From contig NZ_MAYU01000021.1 of assembly GCF_001685025.1 (NCBI RefSeq), forward strand, positions 496,001 to 560,000: 64,000 nucleotides of DNA, given 5' to 3'. The notes beneath the pieces were generated by a model. It did no database searches. It was not told the origin of the DNA and saw only the letters and a program-made list of their open reading frames with translations. The position numbers and the translations under genes are program-made. Below, piece after piece: positions 54,121 through 63,133 of the stretch. The stretch is from Bacillus sp. FJAT-27225 (GTDB lineage: Bacteria; Bacillota; Bacilli; Bacillales; Cytobacillaceae). Every line of letters starts with the position of its first letter. Position 1 is the first letter of the stretch.

Positions 54121-55554
54121 TTAGGCGATTACTTTTTTTGTAGTACGAAACTCAAGGATAGTATAAAGAATGAATGCTGAAATAATTCCTACAAACCACG
54201 AAATATCATAAAGCGGTTTAAAGAACGGGACGAAATTACCGATTAGGCAAAGTACCCCTGCAATAACCAATGTGATGAGGGCATTCACATTAAATCCATT
54301 CTTATAATTGTATTTTCCATTTTGTGAATACAATTCTTCCAAATCAATTTCCTGTTTTGAAACGATGAAGTACTGGGCTAGCATCACACCTGCGATTGGA
54401 GCCAATAAGCCGCCAACTATATTTAAGAATGTAAAAATACTTGTCGCATTCTCCATAAGTTTCCAAGGCATGACAAGAATCCCAATTACAGCTGCGATTG
54501 TCGCACCAGACTTAAATGTTAATTTTTTCGGGAATAGCGATGCCAATTGGTAACCGGCAGGAACTATATTCCCTGTCACATTCACCGCCAATGTTGTTAA
54601 GCATAAAGTCAGTACTGATATCGCTATAGCAAAGCCACTGTCGAATCGAGCTACAACTTCAAGTACATTCCATATTGGTGTACCAAAAGCAATCTCGGAG
54701 CCAACAATAATCGAAATGCTTGCAATTGCAAACAATAAATACGCCACAATTAAACCTAAAGTTTGTCCAATAGCTTGGTCCTTTGTAGAGCGAGCCAATC
54801 TTGTAAAGTCAGAAACGTTTACAATCGGAGCTGCCCAAGAAGCAATAACTGCAGTTACGCCTGCCAAAAAGACGATAACTTTATTACCGCTGATATCAGC
54901 ACCCGTATAAGCCAAGATGGGGCCAATACCTCCAGCCAAGTTAATTGCCCAGATCGCCATACCACCAAAAACAATATAAACAAGCGGTGAAAGGATATTT
55001 GCGAATTTCCCTAAGAATTCCATTCCCCCATAAATTAAAGCAACATTCAATAACCAGAATAACAGGAACGAAATTAGCCCAGGCAAAGATAATCCAAGTA
55101 AATTCCAATCCCCTCCCAGAGTGATATACGTTGGCCAAATCTTTCCAATTAGAATTGATAATGCTTGGCTGCCTGCGAATGTCTGGAATCCAAACCACAT
55201 GATTGCTGCAATTATCCCCCTTAATACGCCAGGAATCATTGCGCCTTTTGTACCGAAAGAGGTGCGTATCAGCATCGCAAAAGGCAAACCATATTTAGAA
55301 CCTGCATGGCCATTTAGAACCATCGCTGCCGCTAATAGTATGGACGCACATATAATTACAGCGAAAACTTGTCCAACAGACATCCCTATAGCAAAAAGTC
55401 CGCCAATGGCAATGTAGTTTGGGATATTATGCACTGAACCCATCCAAATTGATGTATAATTTCCGACGTTCCAATTTTTATCCTTTGGCTTGGTCGGTAA
55501 TATGTCGTCACTAAAACCAGCTGCTTTTAATTGTTCTCGATTGACATCGGCCAA
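54121..55554 (-). CDS. pucI: Allantoin/purine NCS1 permease, copy B
   Basis: 477 residues, nearly identical to copy A, especially from LAVNVTGNIVPAGYQLASLF to FVPFFKPLYDISW. Differences gather near the N-terminus and the last 15 residues. Start TTG 55554 (ADVNREQLKAAGFSDD) chosen by analogy with copy A and an AAAGGGG upstream; GTG 55584 is the longest frame. Own terminator, so separately transcribed. A tandem duplication with a conversion tract at DNA level. Confidence 0.92.
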   Translation of the reverse strand: MADVNREQLKAAGFSDDILPTKPKDKNWNVGNYTSIWMGSVHNIPNYIAIGGLFAIGMSVGQVFAVIICASILLAAAMVLNGHAGSKYGLPFAMLIRTSFGTKGAMIPGVLRGIIAAIMWFGFQTFAGSQALSILIGKIWPTYITLGGDWNLLGLSLPGLISFLLFWLLNVALIYGGMEFLGKFANILSPLVYIVFGGMAIWAINLAGGIGPILAYTGADISGNKVIVFLAGVTAVIASWAAPIVNVSDFTRLARSTKDQAIGQTLGLIVAYLLFAIASISIIVGSEIAFGTPIWNVLEVVARFDSGFAIAISVLTLCLTTLAVNVTGNIVPAGYQLASLFPKKLTFKSGATIAAVIGILVMPWKLMENATSIFTFLNIVGGLLAPIAGVMLAQYFIVSKQEIDLEELYSQNGKYNYKNGFNVNALITLVIAGVLCLIGNFVPFFKPLYDISWFVGIISAFILYTILEFRTTKKVIA

Positions 55555-55739
55555 TCGAATCACCCCTTTGATCATGTCGATCACCTAACGAAATCCATCC
55601 CGCACTTGTTAGTTTGACCGTTTTATATAGAAAATTATTCTTGTTGAGTTAAACCTTTATGGCTTGTTTCCAGTTATTTTTATAACCATTCTAACTTGAA
55701 ACAAAAAAATTATTCGATAGGCTGTTATAGTTGAACACC

Positions 55740-55978
55740 CTAGTCACTGCTAATGTGTCCTCTTATTATAGGTTCCTTTCGCGGGAATAATATTCCTAAC
55801 AATAAAGGAAATGGCAGAGGAAAAACCCAAGTTGCAGAATCGTGGCGATAAAATGGATATAAGGTATTATAGAGCTTGGGCCCAAGATTGTTTCTTATAC
55901 ACGGAGGCATTTTTAAAACATTATCCGCCCTCACTTGGCGTTCAAAGACGTGTTCTGAAAATGAACCATCTTTCGACA
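55740..55978. other. Non-coding stretch or gene remnant of unknown nature
   Basis: No convincing gene between the permease start region and the hairpin element. On the plus strand, fragments such as KTCSENEPSF and on the minus strand SKDGSFSEHVFERQVRADNV can be read, but with stops and without a ribosome site. May be a scrap of a transposable element or repeat; identity not recognised. Confidence 0.35.
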
Positions 55979-56350
55979 TAAAGTGAAACTTCAATCAGTG
56001 GGGGGCTTCATCCCACACTGATTGTTAGTTGAACCAATCGGGCATTTAGGGACAGTTCCTCTGAAAGAGGTTACTGTCCCTTTATGCGGGATAAAGTGAA
56101 ACTTCAATCAGTGGGGGTTTTCTTCATCCCCCACTGATTGTTAGTCCCGTTCTACTGCCGCTAACTAGCCAAATTACGGCGACCAAGCGGCACTATGAAC
56201 CCGATTGGTTCAACTATGCCGCTGAAAAGCACAGCGGCAAGTTTCACTGTATCTCACCAATCGGGCGCATGCGGCTGTTATCCCCCACCTACGCTTCTTT
56301 GATTCCCTGCCTTTAGGTGGGGGTCTTACAGCCCGTTACATGCGGGATAA
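55979..56350 (+). repeat. Modular hairpin element, site 3 (two units in tandem)
   Basis: Unit 1 (55979-56091): TAAAGTGAAACTTCAATCAG, hairpin CAGTGGGG/CCCACACTG, TTGAACCAATCGGGC, hairpin AGGGACAGT…ACTGTCCCT, TTATGCGGGATAAAG. Unit 2 (56092-56350): the same opening and CAGTGGGGG/CCCCCACTG, CCCGTTCTACTGCCGCT…AGCGGCA, CCCGATTGGT…ACCAATCGGG around GCCGCTG/CAGCGGC, then ATCCCCCACCTACG…TAGGTGGGGG and ATGCGGGATAAA. Together with 55740-55978 it fills the gap before ridA. Confidence 0.87.
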
Positions 56351-56394
56351 ATTCATCGAGAGGGAACAACTCATACGTTAAGGAGGACTATTCA

Positions 56395-56778
56395 ATGACT
56401 AGAAAAGCTTATAATGCAAAGGGTTCAGCAGCATCTGGCCCATACTCACATGCGGTAGACGCAGGTGATTTAGTTTATTTTTCCGGGCAAACCGCGATGA
56501 ACTCGATTGACAAAGACAAAAATCCATGTGACATTGCAGCCCAAACAAGGCAGTGTTTTGTCCATTTATTCGAGGCGCTGGAAGCTGCTAATCTTACACC
56601 CGATGATGTGGTGAAGGTAAATGTATATTTAACCGATATGAAAAACTTTTCGGCTATGAATGAGGTATACGCAACACAATTTTCCGAACCATACCCAGCA
56701 AGAACATGTGTAGCAGTTTTAGCACTGCCGCTTGGGGCGGAAGTCGAGATCGAAATGATTGCAAAAAGGCCTAAATAG
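56395..56778 (+). CDS. RidA-family protein
   Basis: 127 residues, cytosolic trimer family that hydrolyses reactive enamine/imine intermediates. ATG 56395 with AAGGAGG eight bases upstream; the frame upstream is the repeat element. Motifs: SGPYSHAVDAGDLVYFSGQT, VVKVNVYLTDMKNFSAMNEV and the conserved Arg in YPARTCVAVLALPLGAEVE followed by EIEMIA. At the edge of the ureide island; a role with imine intermediates from ureidoglycine is possible but not shown. Confidence 0.92.
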   Translation: MTRKAYNAKGSAASGPYSHAVDAGDLVYFSGQTAMNSIDKDKNPCDIAAQTRQCFVHLFEALEAANLTPDDVVKVNVYLTDMKNFSAMNEVYATQFSEPYPARTCVAVLALPLGAEVEIEMIAKRPK

Positions 56779-56795
56779 AGTCATCAAATTGCACA

Positions 56796-56828
56796 AAAAG
56801 GCATTGGGAACACATTCCCATGCCTTTT
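56796..56828 (+). terminator. Terminator of the ridA gene
   Basis: AAAAGGCATTGGGAA pairs with TTCCCATGCCTTTT around a CACA loop. Confidence 0.88.
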
Positions 56829-56837
56829 AACAAATAA

Positions 56838-56879
56838 GGGACGGTTCTGCTTTTCCACATGGAAAAGCAGAACCGTCCC
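56838..56879. repeat. GGGACGGTT-family palindrome, perfect copy
   Basis: GGGACGGTTCTGCTTTTCC (56838-56856), loop ACAT, perfect complement to 56879: 19-bp stem. Sits between ridA and ahpF, ending just before the ahpF stop. Confidence 0.88.
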
Positions 56880-56885
56880 CTTAGT

Positions 56886-58415
56886 TTAATGCCGGATTAG
56901 ATAATCGAATGCACCCAACGCGGCGGTTGCACCAGATCCCATTGAGATGATGATTTGCTTATAGACGCTGTCTGTACAGTCGCCTGCAGCAAATACACCA
57001 GGAATGCTGGTTGAACCGTGCTTGTCTACAACGATTTCTCCGAAACGCGTGCGCTCGATTTTATCGCCAAGCCAGTCGGTGTTTGGAACTAAGCCGATCT
57101 GGACGAATACGCCTTCAAGCTCTATATGATGCTCTTGTTCTGTTTCACGGTCAATATAAGTAATTCCGTTTACCTTGTCGGTTCCGGTAATTTCCTTAGT
57201 TTGAGCATTCTTAATGACGGTGACATTCGACAAGCTGTACAGGCGGTCCTGCAGAACTGTATCAGCTTTTAGTTCCGGCATGAATTCAAGAACTGTGACA
57301 TGCTTCACAATCCCAGCCAGGTCAATGGCCGCTTCAATTCCGGAGTTGCCTCCGCCAATTACAGCAACATGCTTTCCTTCAAATAGCGGGCCGTCACAGT
57401 GTGCACAATAGGCTACACCTTTGTTTTTAAACTCGGCTTCACCTGGTACCCCGACATTCCGCCAGCGGGCGCCAGTTGAAAGGATTACCGTTTTACTCTT
57501 CAGCACTGCCCCATTTTCAAGCTCAAGTTCAATGAGGTCTTTCTTCTCAAGACCTACAGCACGCTGGAGGTTCATGATATCCACATCGTACTCTTTTACA
57601 TGCTCTTCAAGGGTGGCAGCAAGCTTAGGGCCTTCCGTATATTTCGTGCCAATGAAGTTCTCGATGCCAAGCGTATCCATTACCTGGCCGCCAAAGCGTT
57701 CAGCGACGATACCAGTGCGAATGCCTTTGCGCGCAGCGTAAACCGCCGCACTTGCACCAGCAGGGCCACCGCCGACAACAAGTACATCAAACGGCTCCTT
57801 ATCATTGAATTCCGATGCATCCGGGGCATCGGCGATCTTTGAAAGGATTTCTTCCAAAGACATGCGTCCGCTTCCGAACGATTCGCCATTCAGGAATACC
57901 GTTGGAACAGCCATGATGCCTTTGCTTTCCACTTCTTCCTTAAATGCTCCCCCTTCAATCATTGTATGAGTGATGCCAGGGTTCACTAGGCTCATCACAT
58001 TCAAAGCCTGGACGACGTCAGGACAGTTGTGGCAAGTCAGGCTGATGTAAGATTCAAAATGGTATTCGCCTTTAATGCTTTTCACTTGGTCAATGAGTTT
58101 TTGATCCACTTTCGGTGCCCTGCCACTAACCTGCAGGAGAGCAAGGACAAGCGACGTAAATTCATGGCCAAGCGGGATGCCGGCAAAAACAATGCCCGTG
58201 TCTTCGCCAATGCGGTTGACACTAAAGCTCGGAGTTCTCTCCAGCTCAGCTTTTTCCACTTTAATTCTTGGTGACATAGTTGCAAGTTCATCAACTAGAG
58301 CAAGCATGTCGCGAGATACGTCATCAGATCCTGCACTTACTTTTAACAGTACTTCCCCCTCCATCATCTGGAGGTATTGTTCCAATTGTGCTTTAATATC
58401 TGCATCTAACAACAT
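56886..58415 (-). CDS. ahpF: Alkyl hydroperoxide reductase, flavoprotein subunit
   Basis: 509 residues. N-terminal double thioredoxin-like domain with CxxC in LTCHNCPDV (about 128-131), FAD/NADH thioredoxin-reductase-like body with [19 protein letters not shown] and redox CxxC in [35 protein letters not shown]-terminal [15 protein letters not shown]. Reduces AhpC with NADH. Downstream of ahpC by 14 bases. Confidence 0.96.
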   Translation of the reverse strand: MLLDADIKAQLEQYLQMMEGEVLLKVSAGSDDVSRDMLALVDELATMSPRIKVEKAELERTPSFSVNRIGEDTGIVFAGIPLGHEFTSLVLALLQVSGRAPKVDQKLIDQVKSIKGEYHFESYISLTCHNCPDVVQALNVMSLVNPGITHTMIEGGAFKEEVESKGIMAVPTVFLNGESFGSGRMSLEEILSKIADAPDASEFNDKEPFDVLVVGGGPAGASAAVYAARKGIRTGIVAERFGGQVMDTLGIENFIGTKYTEGPKLAATLEEHVKEYDVDIMNLQRAVGLEKKDLIELELENGAVLKSKTVILSTGARWRNVGVPGEAEFKNKGVAYCAHCDGPLFEGKHVAVIGGGNSGIEAAIDLAGIVKHVTVLEFMPELKADTVLQDRLYSLSNVTVIKNAQTKEITGTDKVNGITYIDRETEQEHHIELEGVFVQIGLVPNTDWLGDKIERTRFGEIVVDKHGSTSIPGVFAAGDCTDSVYKQIIISMGSGATAALGAFDYLIRH

Positions 58416-58429
58416 GTTTATCGTGCTCC

Positions 58430-58993
58430 TTAAATTTTGCCTACAAGGTCAAGGCTAGGCTTAAGTGTTTCTCCGCCTTCCTGCCATTTAGCCGGGCAAA
58501 CTTCGCCTGGGTTGTTGCGTACATATTGTGCTGCTTTGATTTTATTAACAAGAGTGCTCGCGTCACGGCCGATACCGTCAGCGTTGATTTCCATAGCCTG
58601 GACAACACCATCTGGATCGATGATGAATGTACCACGCTGTGCAAGGCCTTCTTCTTCATCAAGAACATCAAAGATACGGGAAATCTTCTGGGAAGGATCG
58701 CCGATCATGACATATTCGATTTTGCTGATTGCATCAGAATGGTCATGCCATGCTTTATGTGTAAAGTGAGTATCAGTTGAAACTGAATATACTTCAACAC
58801 CTAGATCTTTCAATGTAGCATATTGGTTTTGCAGATCTTCCAGTTCAGTAGGGCAAACGAATGTGAAGTCAGCTGGATAGAAGCAAACGACACTCCATTT
58901 ACCTGTGAAGTTTTGATCAGTTACATCGATGAATTCACCGTTGTGGTATGCTTTCGCAGCGAAAGGTGAGACTGTTTTTCCGATAAGAGACAT
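58430..58993 (-). CDS. ahpC: Alkyl hydroperoxide reductase, peroxiredoxin subunit
   Basis: 187-residue 2-Cys peroxiredoxin; peroxidatic Cys47 in [10 protein letters not shown] and resolving Cys166 in GEVCPAKW. Start ATG 58993 with GGAGG upstream. First gene of ahpCF; PerR-like box at 59039. Confidence 0.96.
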   Translation of the reverse strand: MSLIGKTVSPFAAKAYHNGEFIDVTDQNFTGKWSVVCFYPADFTFVCPTELEDLQNQYATLKDLGVEVYSVSTDTHFTHKAWHDHSDAISKIEYVMIGDPSQKISRIFDVLDEEEGLAQRGTFIIDPDGVVQAMEINADGIGRDASTLVNKIKAAQYVRNNPGEVCPAKWQEGGETLKPSLDLVGKI

Positions 58994-59038
58994 GTTTTGT
59001 TTCCTCCTTGAACGTAGTGATGAGTAATAATTTCTATG

Positions 59039-59053
59039 TGATAATAATTCTAA
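59039..59053. promoter_or_regulatory. PerR-like box before ahpC
   Basis: Minus strand TTAGAATTATTATCA, 13 of 15 matches to TTATAATNATTATAA, 45 bases before the start. Confidence 0.7.
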
Positions 59054-59219
59054 TCACAATGACTATTATTATTGAATAATACTTTTTAGTCAAGAAATAT
59101 ACACTTTAAATGTTTGATTCACAAAAAAGTCACAATTTTTCCTGAAAAAGGAACATTGAAAACGGATACACCTCCATTCCCCTTACAAAAATTACTATTC
59201 TCCCCTAATTCGGCAAAGA

Positions 59220-59258
59220 GGATGATTCTTATTTGCTAATCGCAAACGAGAACTGTCC
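59220..59258. repeat. GGGACGGTT-family palindrome, diverged copy
   Basis: GGATGATTCTTATTTGC … GCAAACGAGAACTGTCC, similar to the copy at 61396 (GGTTCTTTTTTGCC…GCAAACGAGAACC). Confidence 0.65.
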
Positions 59259-59261
59259 TTG

Positions 59262-60182
59262 TTACTCCATTTCTTTTGCTTTAAGAAATAGCGGCCTTTC
59301 GTTTCCATGTGGTGTATCAGGATAATGAGTACAAATATACAACTGTCCCTCCAGGTCCCGGAACAAGCTTGAATGTCCGGCATTTCGGTCTAGCAGCAGC
59401 TCTTCGTCATGAATCCATGGTCCTTCCACCCGCCCCGATGTCGACCTTGCAACTGCAACAGTATAGCCGCCTAAACCTCGGTCACTGTAATTCGGTATAG
59501 AGTAGCTGGACCAAAGCAGGATAAGCTCGCCGCTCCTTGCCATAAAGAGAAACGGTGCATCAGTCAGGTAGCCGCTTTTTTCAATACGAGGATCAGAAAA
59601 TTGGCGAATCCACGGCATCTTGGCTGCATTCAGGATTTCAATGGGAGCACCTACCGATTTTTTTAAGTCCCTTGATAACCGGAGTGCCTTTATTCTTCCC
59701 TCAAAAATTTGAGTCCATTCATGGCAGAAAACAATCCATCTTTCGCCCAGCTCATCTTCATAATAAGTCCCATCAAGACACTCCCAATCACCAGGAGTCA
59801 CAGGACCTTCACTGTGGTCTGTATAAGGGCCGGCGGGATGGTCAGCCACAAGGATACCGGTACCGCGATGTTCGGCAATACCTCCTTTAAATGAAGCAAA
59901 CATATAGAAGCGGCCATCTATTTCAAAAACCTCTGGTGCCCAATAATGCCTGACTCCCCAAAACCCTTTTTTCGGCTTAAACGCTACATAGGGACCTTCC
60001 CACACATGTAAATTCTCACTTACATATACTTCAAAAATAGGGTCCTCATCGCCGCATCCATCTGCAAACGTAGTTCCGAATAAATAATATTTCCCTTCTT
60101 GCTTGTGAGTGAAAATAAACGGGTCTCGTATATGGATCATGTCTGACTGAATGCGCTTAACCTTTCTGAAGCCTTTAATCAC
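59262..60182 (-). CDS. GH43-like glycosidase
   Basis: 306 residues, no signal peptide, five-bladed propeller family. Expected Asp in MIHIRDPFIF near 15-23, HYWAPEVFEIDGRFYMF near 79-95 with the second Asp/Glu, and ECLDGTYYED about 135; HSSLFRDLEGQLYICTHYPD near the end. GTG start 60182 with AAGGGGG upstream. Single gene, not tied to the beta-glucan locus; substrate (arabinan, xylan or other) cannot be told. Confidence 0.8.
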   Translation of the reverse strand: MIKGFRKVKRIQSDMIHIRDPFIFTHKQEGKYYLFGTTFADGCGDEDPIFEVYVSENLHVWEGPYVAFKPKKGFWGVRHYWAPEVFEIDGRFYMFASFKGGIAEHRGTGILVADHPAGPYTDHSEGPVTPGDWECLDGTYYEDELGERWIVFCHEWTQIFEGRIKALRLSRDLKKSVGAPIEILNAAKMPWIRQFSDPRIEKSGYLTDAPFLFMARSGELILLWSSYSIPNYSDRGLGGYTVAVARSTSGRVEGPWIHDEELLLDRNAGHSSLFRDLEGQLYICTHYPDTPHGNERPLFLKAKEME

Positions 60183-60415
60183 TTTTTGTCCCCCTTATAT
60201 GAATCCGTTCTCAAAAATCATTGTATAGTACATAACTCGACAGTGCACCGGATTCATATCCCGATATTATTTAGCAGTTCAGCACAAAAGAAACAAAATG
60301 TTGGGGATAATGGTAAGATAGAAGTAGGGATTACATCCTGGGACAAATATTCTAAAAGTGAAGAGGAGGAAGGAAGTCACTTTTGTCTGTCTATATGGAG
60401 AAAAGGAGAATGATG

Positions 60416-60634
60416 ATGACTACAATGACTACACTCACTTTTGCGAATAACCAAAAGGAATTGGATCGGAAAATCGAGCAAATAACAGAAAACCACCAAC
60501 GACTCAACCCCGATAGTATAGTGGAAATTTCTTATGTAGACCCTGAATTCAATGACATTCAATTTCTTCCCCATCATACGACCCAATTATTAATCGGAAT
60601 TAAAATACTCAATAAGGAAGAACACGACTTTTAA
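60416..60634 (+). CDS. Small conserved-looking protein, unknown
   Basis: About 72 residues (MTTMTTLTFANNQKELDRKI…), helical N-terminus then beta-like part. AAAGGAG lies seven bases before ATG 60416 (two further ATGs just upstream). No family recognised. Followed 39 bases later by another small gene in the same direction. Confidence 0.65.
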   Translation: MTTMTTLTFANNQKELDRKIEQITENHQRLNPDSIVEISYVDPEFNDIQFLPHHTTQLLIGIKILNKEEHDF

Positions 60635-60673
60635 CAAGAGAAATGTATTGCTTATTTCAAATGAGGTGCGAAA

Positions 60674-60847
60674 ATGTCTGGAAAAAATAAATATCAAATT
60701 GGTGATAAAGTGACCATAAAAGCAACAGATGAACTGGCAACAATCAGCAAATTCATGTTTGTGAAAAATATGAAGCAATATTCTTATACCATCAAGGAGA
60801 ATCCCTCTACTTTTTACTTCGAAGATGAATTAGTTAAAAAAGACTGA
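60674..60847 (+). CDS. Small basic protein, unknown
   Basis: 57 residues, ATG 60674 with GAGGTG upstream: starts MSGKNKYQIGDKVTIKATDE, ends DELVKKD. Beta-strand-rich with IGDKV, which resembles small SH3-like/DUF2187-type proteins of bacilli (a guess). Forms a pair with the preceding gene; a terminator follows. Confidence 0.65.
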   Translation: MSGKNKYQIGDKVTIKATDELATISKFMFVKNMKQYSYTIKENPSTFYFEDELVKKD

Positions 60848-60939
60848 TAAGAACAAATTAAAGTACACATTTTCAAACTCAGTATGGTATACTGAGAAAG
60901 CCTTTTAGCAATAACCTTTTCCTTTACCGGAAACCATCT

Positions 60940-60967
60940 CCCTACTCGCTCCTTGAGTAGGGTTTTT
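60940..60967 (+). terminator. Terminator of the small-gene pair
   Basis: CCCTACTC (60940-60947) pairs with GAGTAGGG (60955-60962), then TTTTT. A further CTCAGTAT/ATACTGAG hairpin lies at 60878-60896. Confidence 0.88.
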
Positions 60968-60989
60968 ATTTACATATTTTTTTGAACAA

Positions 60990-61020
60990 AAAAAAACAGA
61001 CCCTTTTTACGGAGTCTGTT
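60990..61020 (-). terminator. Terminator of the cold-shock gene
   Basis: AACAGAC (60995-61001) pairs with GTCTGTT (61014-61020), CC/GG inside; the minus strand continues with eight or more T. Confidence 0.85.
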
Positions 61021-61037
61021 TTGGTCATTTATCAGTA

Positions 61038-61238
61038 TTATGCTTTTTGAACGTTTGCAGCTTGAGGTCCACGTGCACCTTGCTCAACGTCGAAAGTAAC
61101 TTTTTGACCTTCGTCTAATGATTTGAAACCTTCGGACTGGATTGCAGAGAAATGAACGAATACGTCGTCTCCACCTTCGCGCTCGATGAATCCGAAGCCT
61201 TTTTCTGCGTTAAACCATTTAACTGTACCTTGTTCCAT
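61038..61238 (-). CDS. cspC: Cold-shock protein
   Basis: 66-residue single-strand nucleic-acid-binding protein: [14 protein letters not shown] (RNP1), VFVHFSAIQ (RNP2), ending ANVQKA. ATG 61238 preceded by AGGAGG. Paralogue letter among Bacillus Csp proteins is uncertain. Confidence 0.96.
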   Translation of the reverse strand: MEQGTVKWFNAEKGFGFIEREGGDDVFVHFSAIQSEGFKSLDEGQKVTFDVEQGARGPQAANVQKA

Positions 61239-61395
61239 GTTTGTTGCCTCCTAGTGCTAAAGCACATTGTATTACTATCCCTGCCCAAAGTGATCATTAA
61301 GACGAAAAGTCGAACTTTATGCATCCTTTACACCGAACAAAAATAATTCTTCTTAAGAATAACACATACTTTTAAAAAAAGCAAATCAAAAATTA

Positions 61396-61438
61396 GGGAC
61401 GGTTCTTTTTTGCCAAAAAGCAAACGAGAACCGCCCCC
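61396..61438. repeat. GGGACGGTT-family palindromic repeat
   Basis: GGGACGGTTCTTTTTTGCC … GCAAACGAGAACCGCCCC, ending eight bases from the NCS1 permease stop. Confidence 0.8.
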
Positions 61439-61446
61439 CGACTTTA

Positions 61447-62874
61447 TCAGCTGCTCTTTTCTGAAGGTGTGTTGTACATGTGTCTTCCTCTTTTGGAATG
61501 TACATCCTTTACGATAGCTGTATTTTTACTATAGTATTTGCCTTTCGTATACACGGCTACGACAACCGTAAGAACTGAGGCTAATAACGCAGCAAAGAAA
61601 GTAGCAGTATTTTGCAGGAACAGCCCCATGTATCCTAAGGCTGCAATCGTTCCGATTACACTTGAAATAAGCAATGGCAGAACTCCAACCGGATTCCACT
61701 TGTATAATCGATCCTGTCTCGCTTCATATTCCGGCGGGACAATTTTCAACAACTTCTTCACGACCAATGCATCTGTGACTAAAATAGCAGCCCAAGCCAT
61801 TAACAGAACTCCCTGGAAGGTCATGGCACTTGCTAAGTGGTCCAAAATGCCCCCAAGCATCAGGACAATCGATACAACCGCTGAGAAAACAACCCAAAAA
61901 CGGCGATCGGGTTTGAAATGAAATACATTCTCAAAAAAATTGGATAATGACAAGGACGCACTGTAAATATTTGTAATGTTAATACGCAGCTGTGTTAACA
62001 TCGTAAATACCACTCCACCTAGTCCAAGCAATGTGACAATGTATACCCCGGGGTTGGACTCGGCTAATGTAACACCAAACCATATCCCCAGAAAACCCAT
62101 AACACCAAAACAGAAAATTTGTGGAATAAATCCAATCATAAACGAACCAAGTTTAATATCCTTTGGTTTAAGGAAACGCGCATAATCGGACGCAATAAGA
62201 GCTGTTAAACCCATGATACCATGTTGCATTCCGATACATAAAAGTAAAGCTGTTCCGCCGATTTGTACACCTTCCGGCAGATACGTCCAAAATTGTCCAC
62301 CATATTTAGATGGTGTATTGAACGCGACGATTATAGTGGTAATTAAGAAGATACCAAAGATCGGTAATGACCATTTTTGCAACTTGTCCAATTGTTTTAT
62401 ACCGAACCAATTTAGTGGGATGACAATTGATCCAAAAACGACAATTAGAAGCCACAATGGAATTGCGGGGAAATATGCATGTACAGCGGTAACGAGAATC
62501 ATACCTTCGAATGCACAATACATGATGAAATTGGATGCGTAAATTAAAGAGGTTAACGAAGCACCAATATAACCAAAGCCCTGTCTGGACATAAGATTTA
62601 CGTTCATCCCCGATTTTGCGGATAAATAGGCAATAACTGTACCTAAAATTCCGGCAATCACGATGGCATAAATCGCTGAAATAATGGCGTTCATCGCGCC
62701 AAACTGGAGTGCCATAACACTGCCTGTTTGAAAATAAAAAATTGCAGTGGCGATGCCAAACGTTATGTTCGTTACACTAAACCACCCCATGTTCCGTTTT
62801 TCTACCGGAACCTGTTCAAATGAATAATCGTCTTTTTCTACTGTTAAATTTGTTGTTGTCTGGTTCACACTCAT
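61447..62874 (-). CDS. NCS1 cytosine/purine-type permease
   Basis: 475 residues, about twelve membrane helices. Distinct from the two PucI-type copies: WFSVTNITFGIATAIFYFQ, SRQGFGYIGASLTSLIYASN, ALIASDYARFLKP. Start ATG 62874 with AAAGGATG upstream. Single gene; cytosine, purine or a related base is the likely substrate. Confidence 0.9.
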   Translation of the reverse strand: MSVNQTTTNLTVEKDDYSFEQVPVEKRNMGWFSVTNITFGIATAIFYFQTGSVMALQFGAMNAIISAIYAIVIAGILGTVIAYLSAKSGMNVNLMSRQGFGYIGASLTSLIYASNFIMYCAFEGMILVTAVHAYFPAIPLWLLIVVFGSIVIPLNWFGIKQLDKLQKWSLPIFGIFLITTIIVAFNTPSKYGGQFWTYLPEGVQIGGTALLLCIGMQHGIMGLTALIASDYARFLKPKDIKLGSFMIGFIPQIFCFGVMGFLGIWFGVTLAESNPGVYIVTLLGLGGVVFTMLTQLRINITNIYSASLSLSNFFENVFHFKPDRRFWVVFSAVVSIVLMLGGILDHLASAMTFQGVLLMAWAAILVTDALVVKKLLKIVPPEYEARQDRLYKWNPVGVLPLLISSVIGTIAALGYMGLFLQNTATFFAALLASVLTVVVAVYTKGKYYSKNTAIVKDVHSKRGRHMYNTPSEKSS

Positions 62875-63084
62875 GCAATCATCCTTTCATAGTGCTCTAC
62901 ACAGACTGTCTCCTCCCTGCGGTAAATTTTTTCACATTCAACTCTACCCTCTCAAAAAAGAATGCTCGTTTTGAAGGATAACAGAATGTGTATCGATTAA
63001 GTATTTAGTGTTAATTAATTAGCCTTTTCCCTCCCTTTTTACACACTTTGTTTTTCCGCAATAACAATAGTATAACATAAAGCA

Positions 63085-63129
63085 CAAGGAAATGGTTCTC
63101 ATTCTTTGAAAAACGAGACCATTCCCTTG
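63085..63129 (-). terminator. Stem-loop after the mechanosensitive channel gene
   Basis: CAAGGAAATGGTTCTC pairs imperfectly with CGAGACCATTCCCTTG around CATTCTTTGAAAAA; ends 5 bases from the stop. Confidence 0.6.
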
Positions 63130-63133
63130 TTTT

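Noticed and set aside
55740-55994. Minus-strand 84-codon frame before the hairpin element
   Set aside because: Runs into the repeat, has no ribosome site and no recognisable family.
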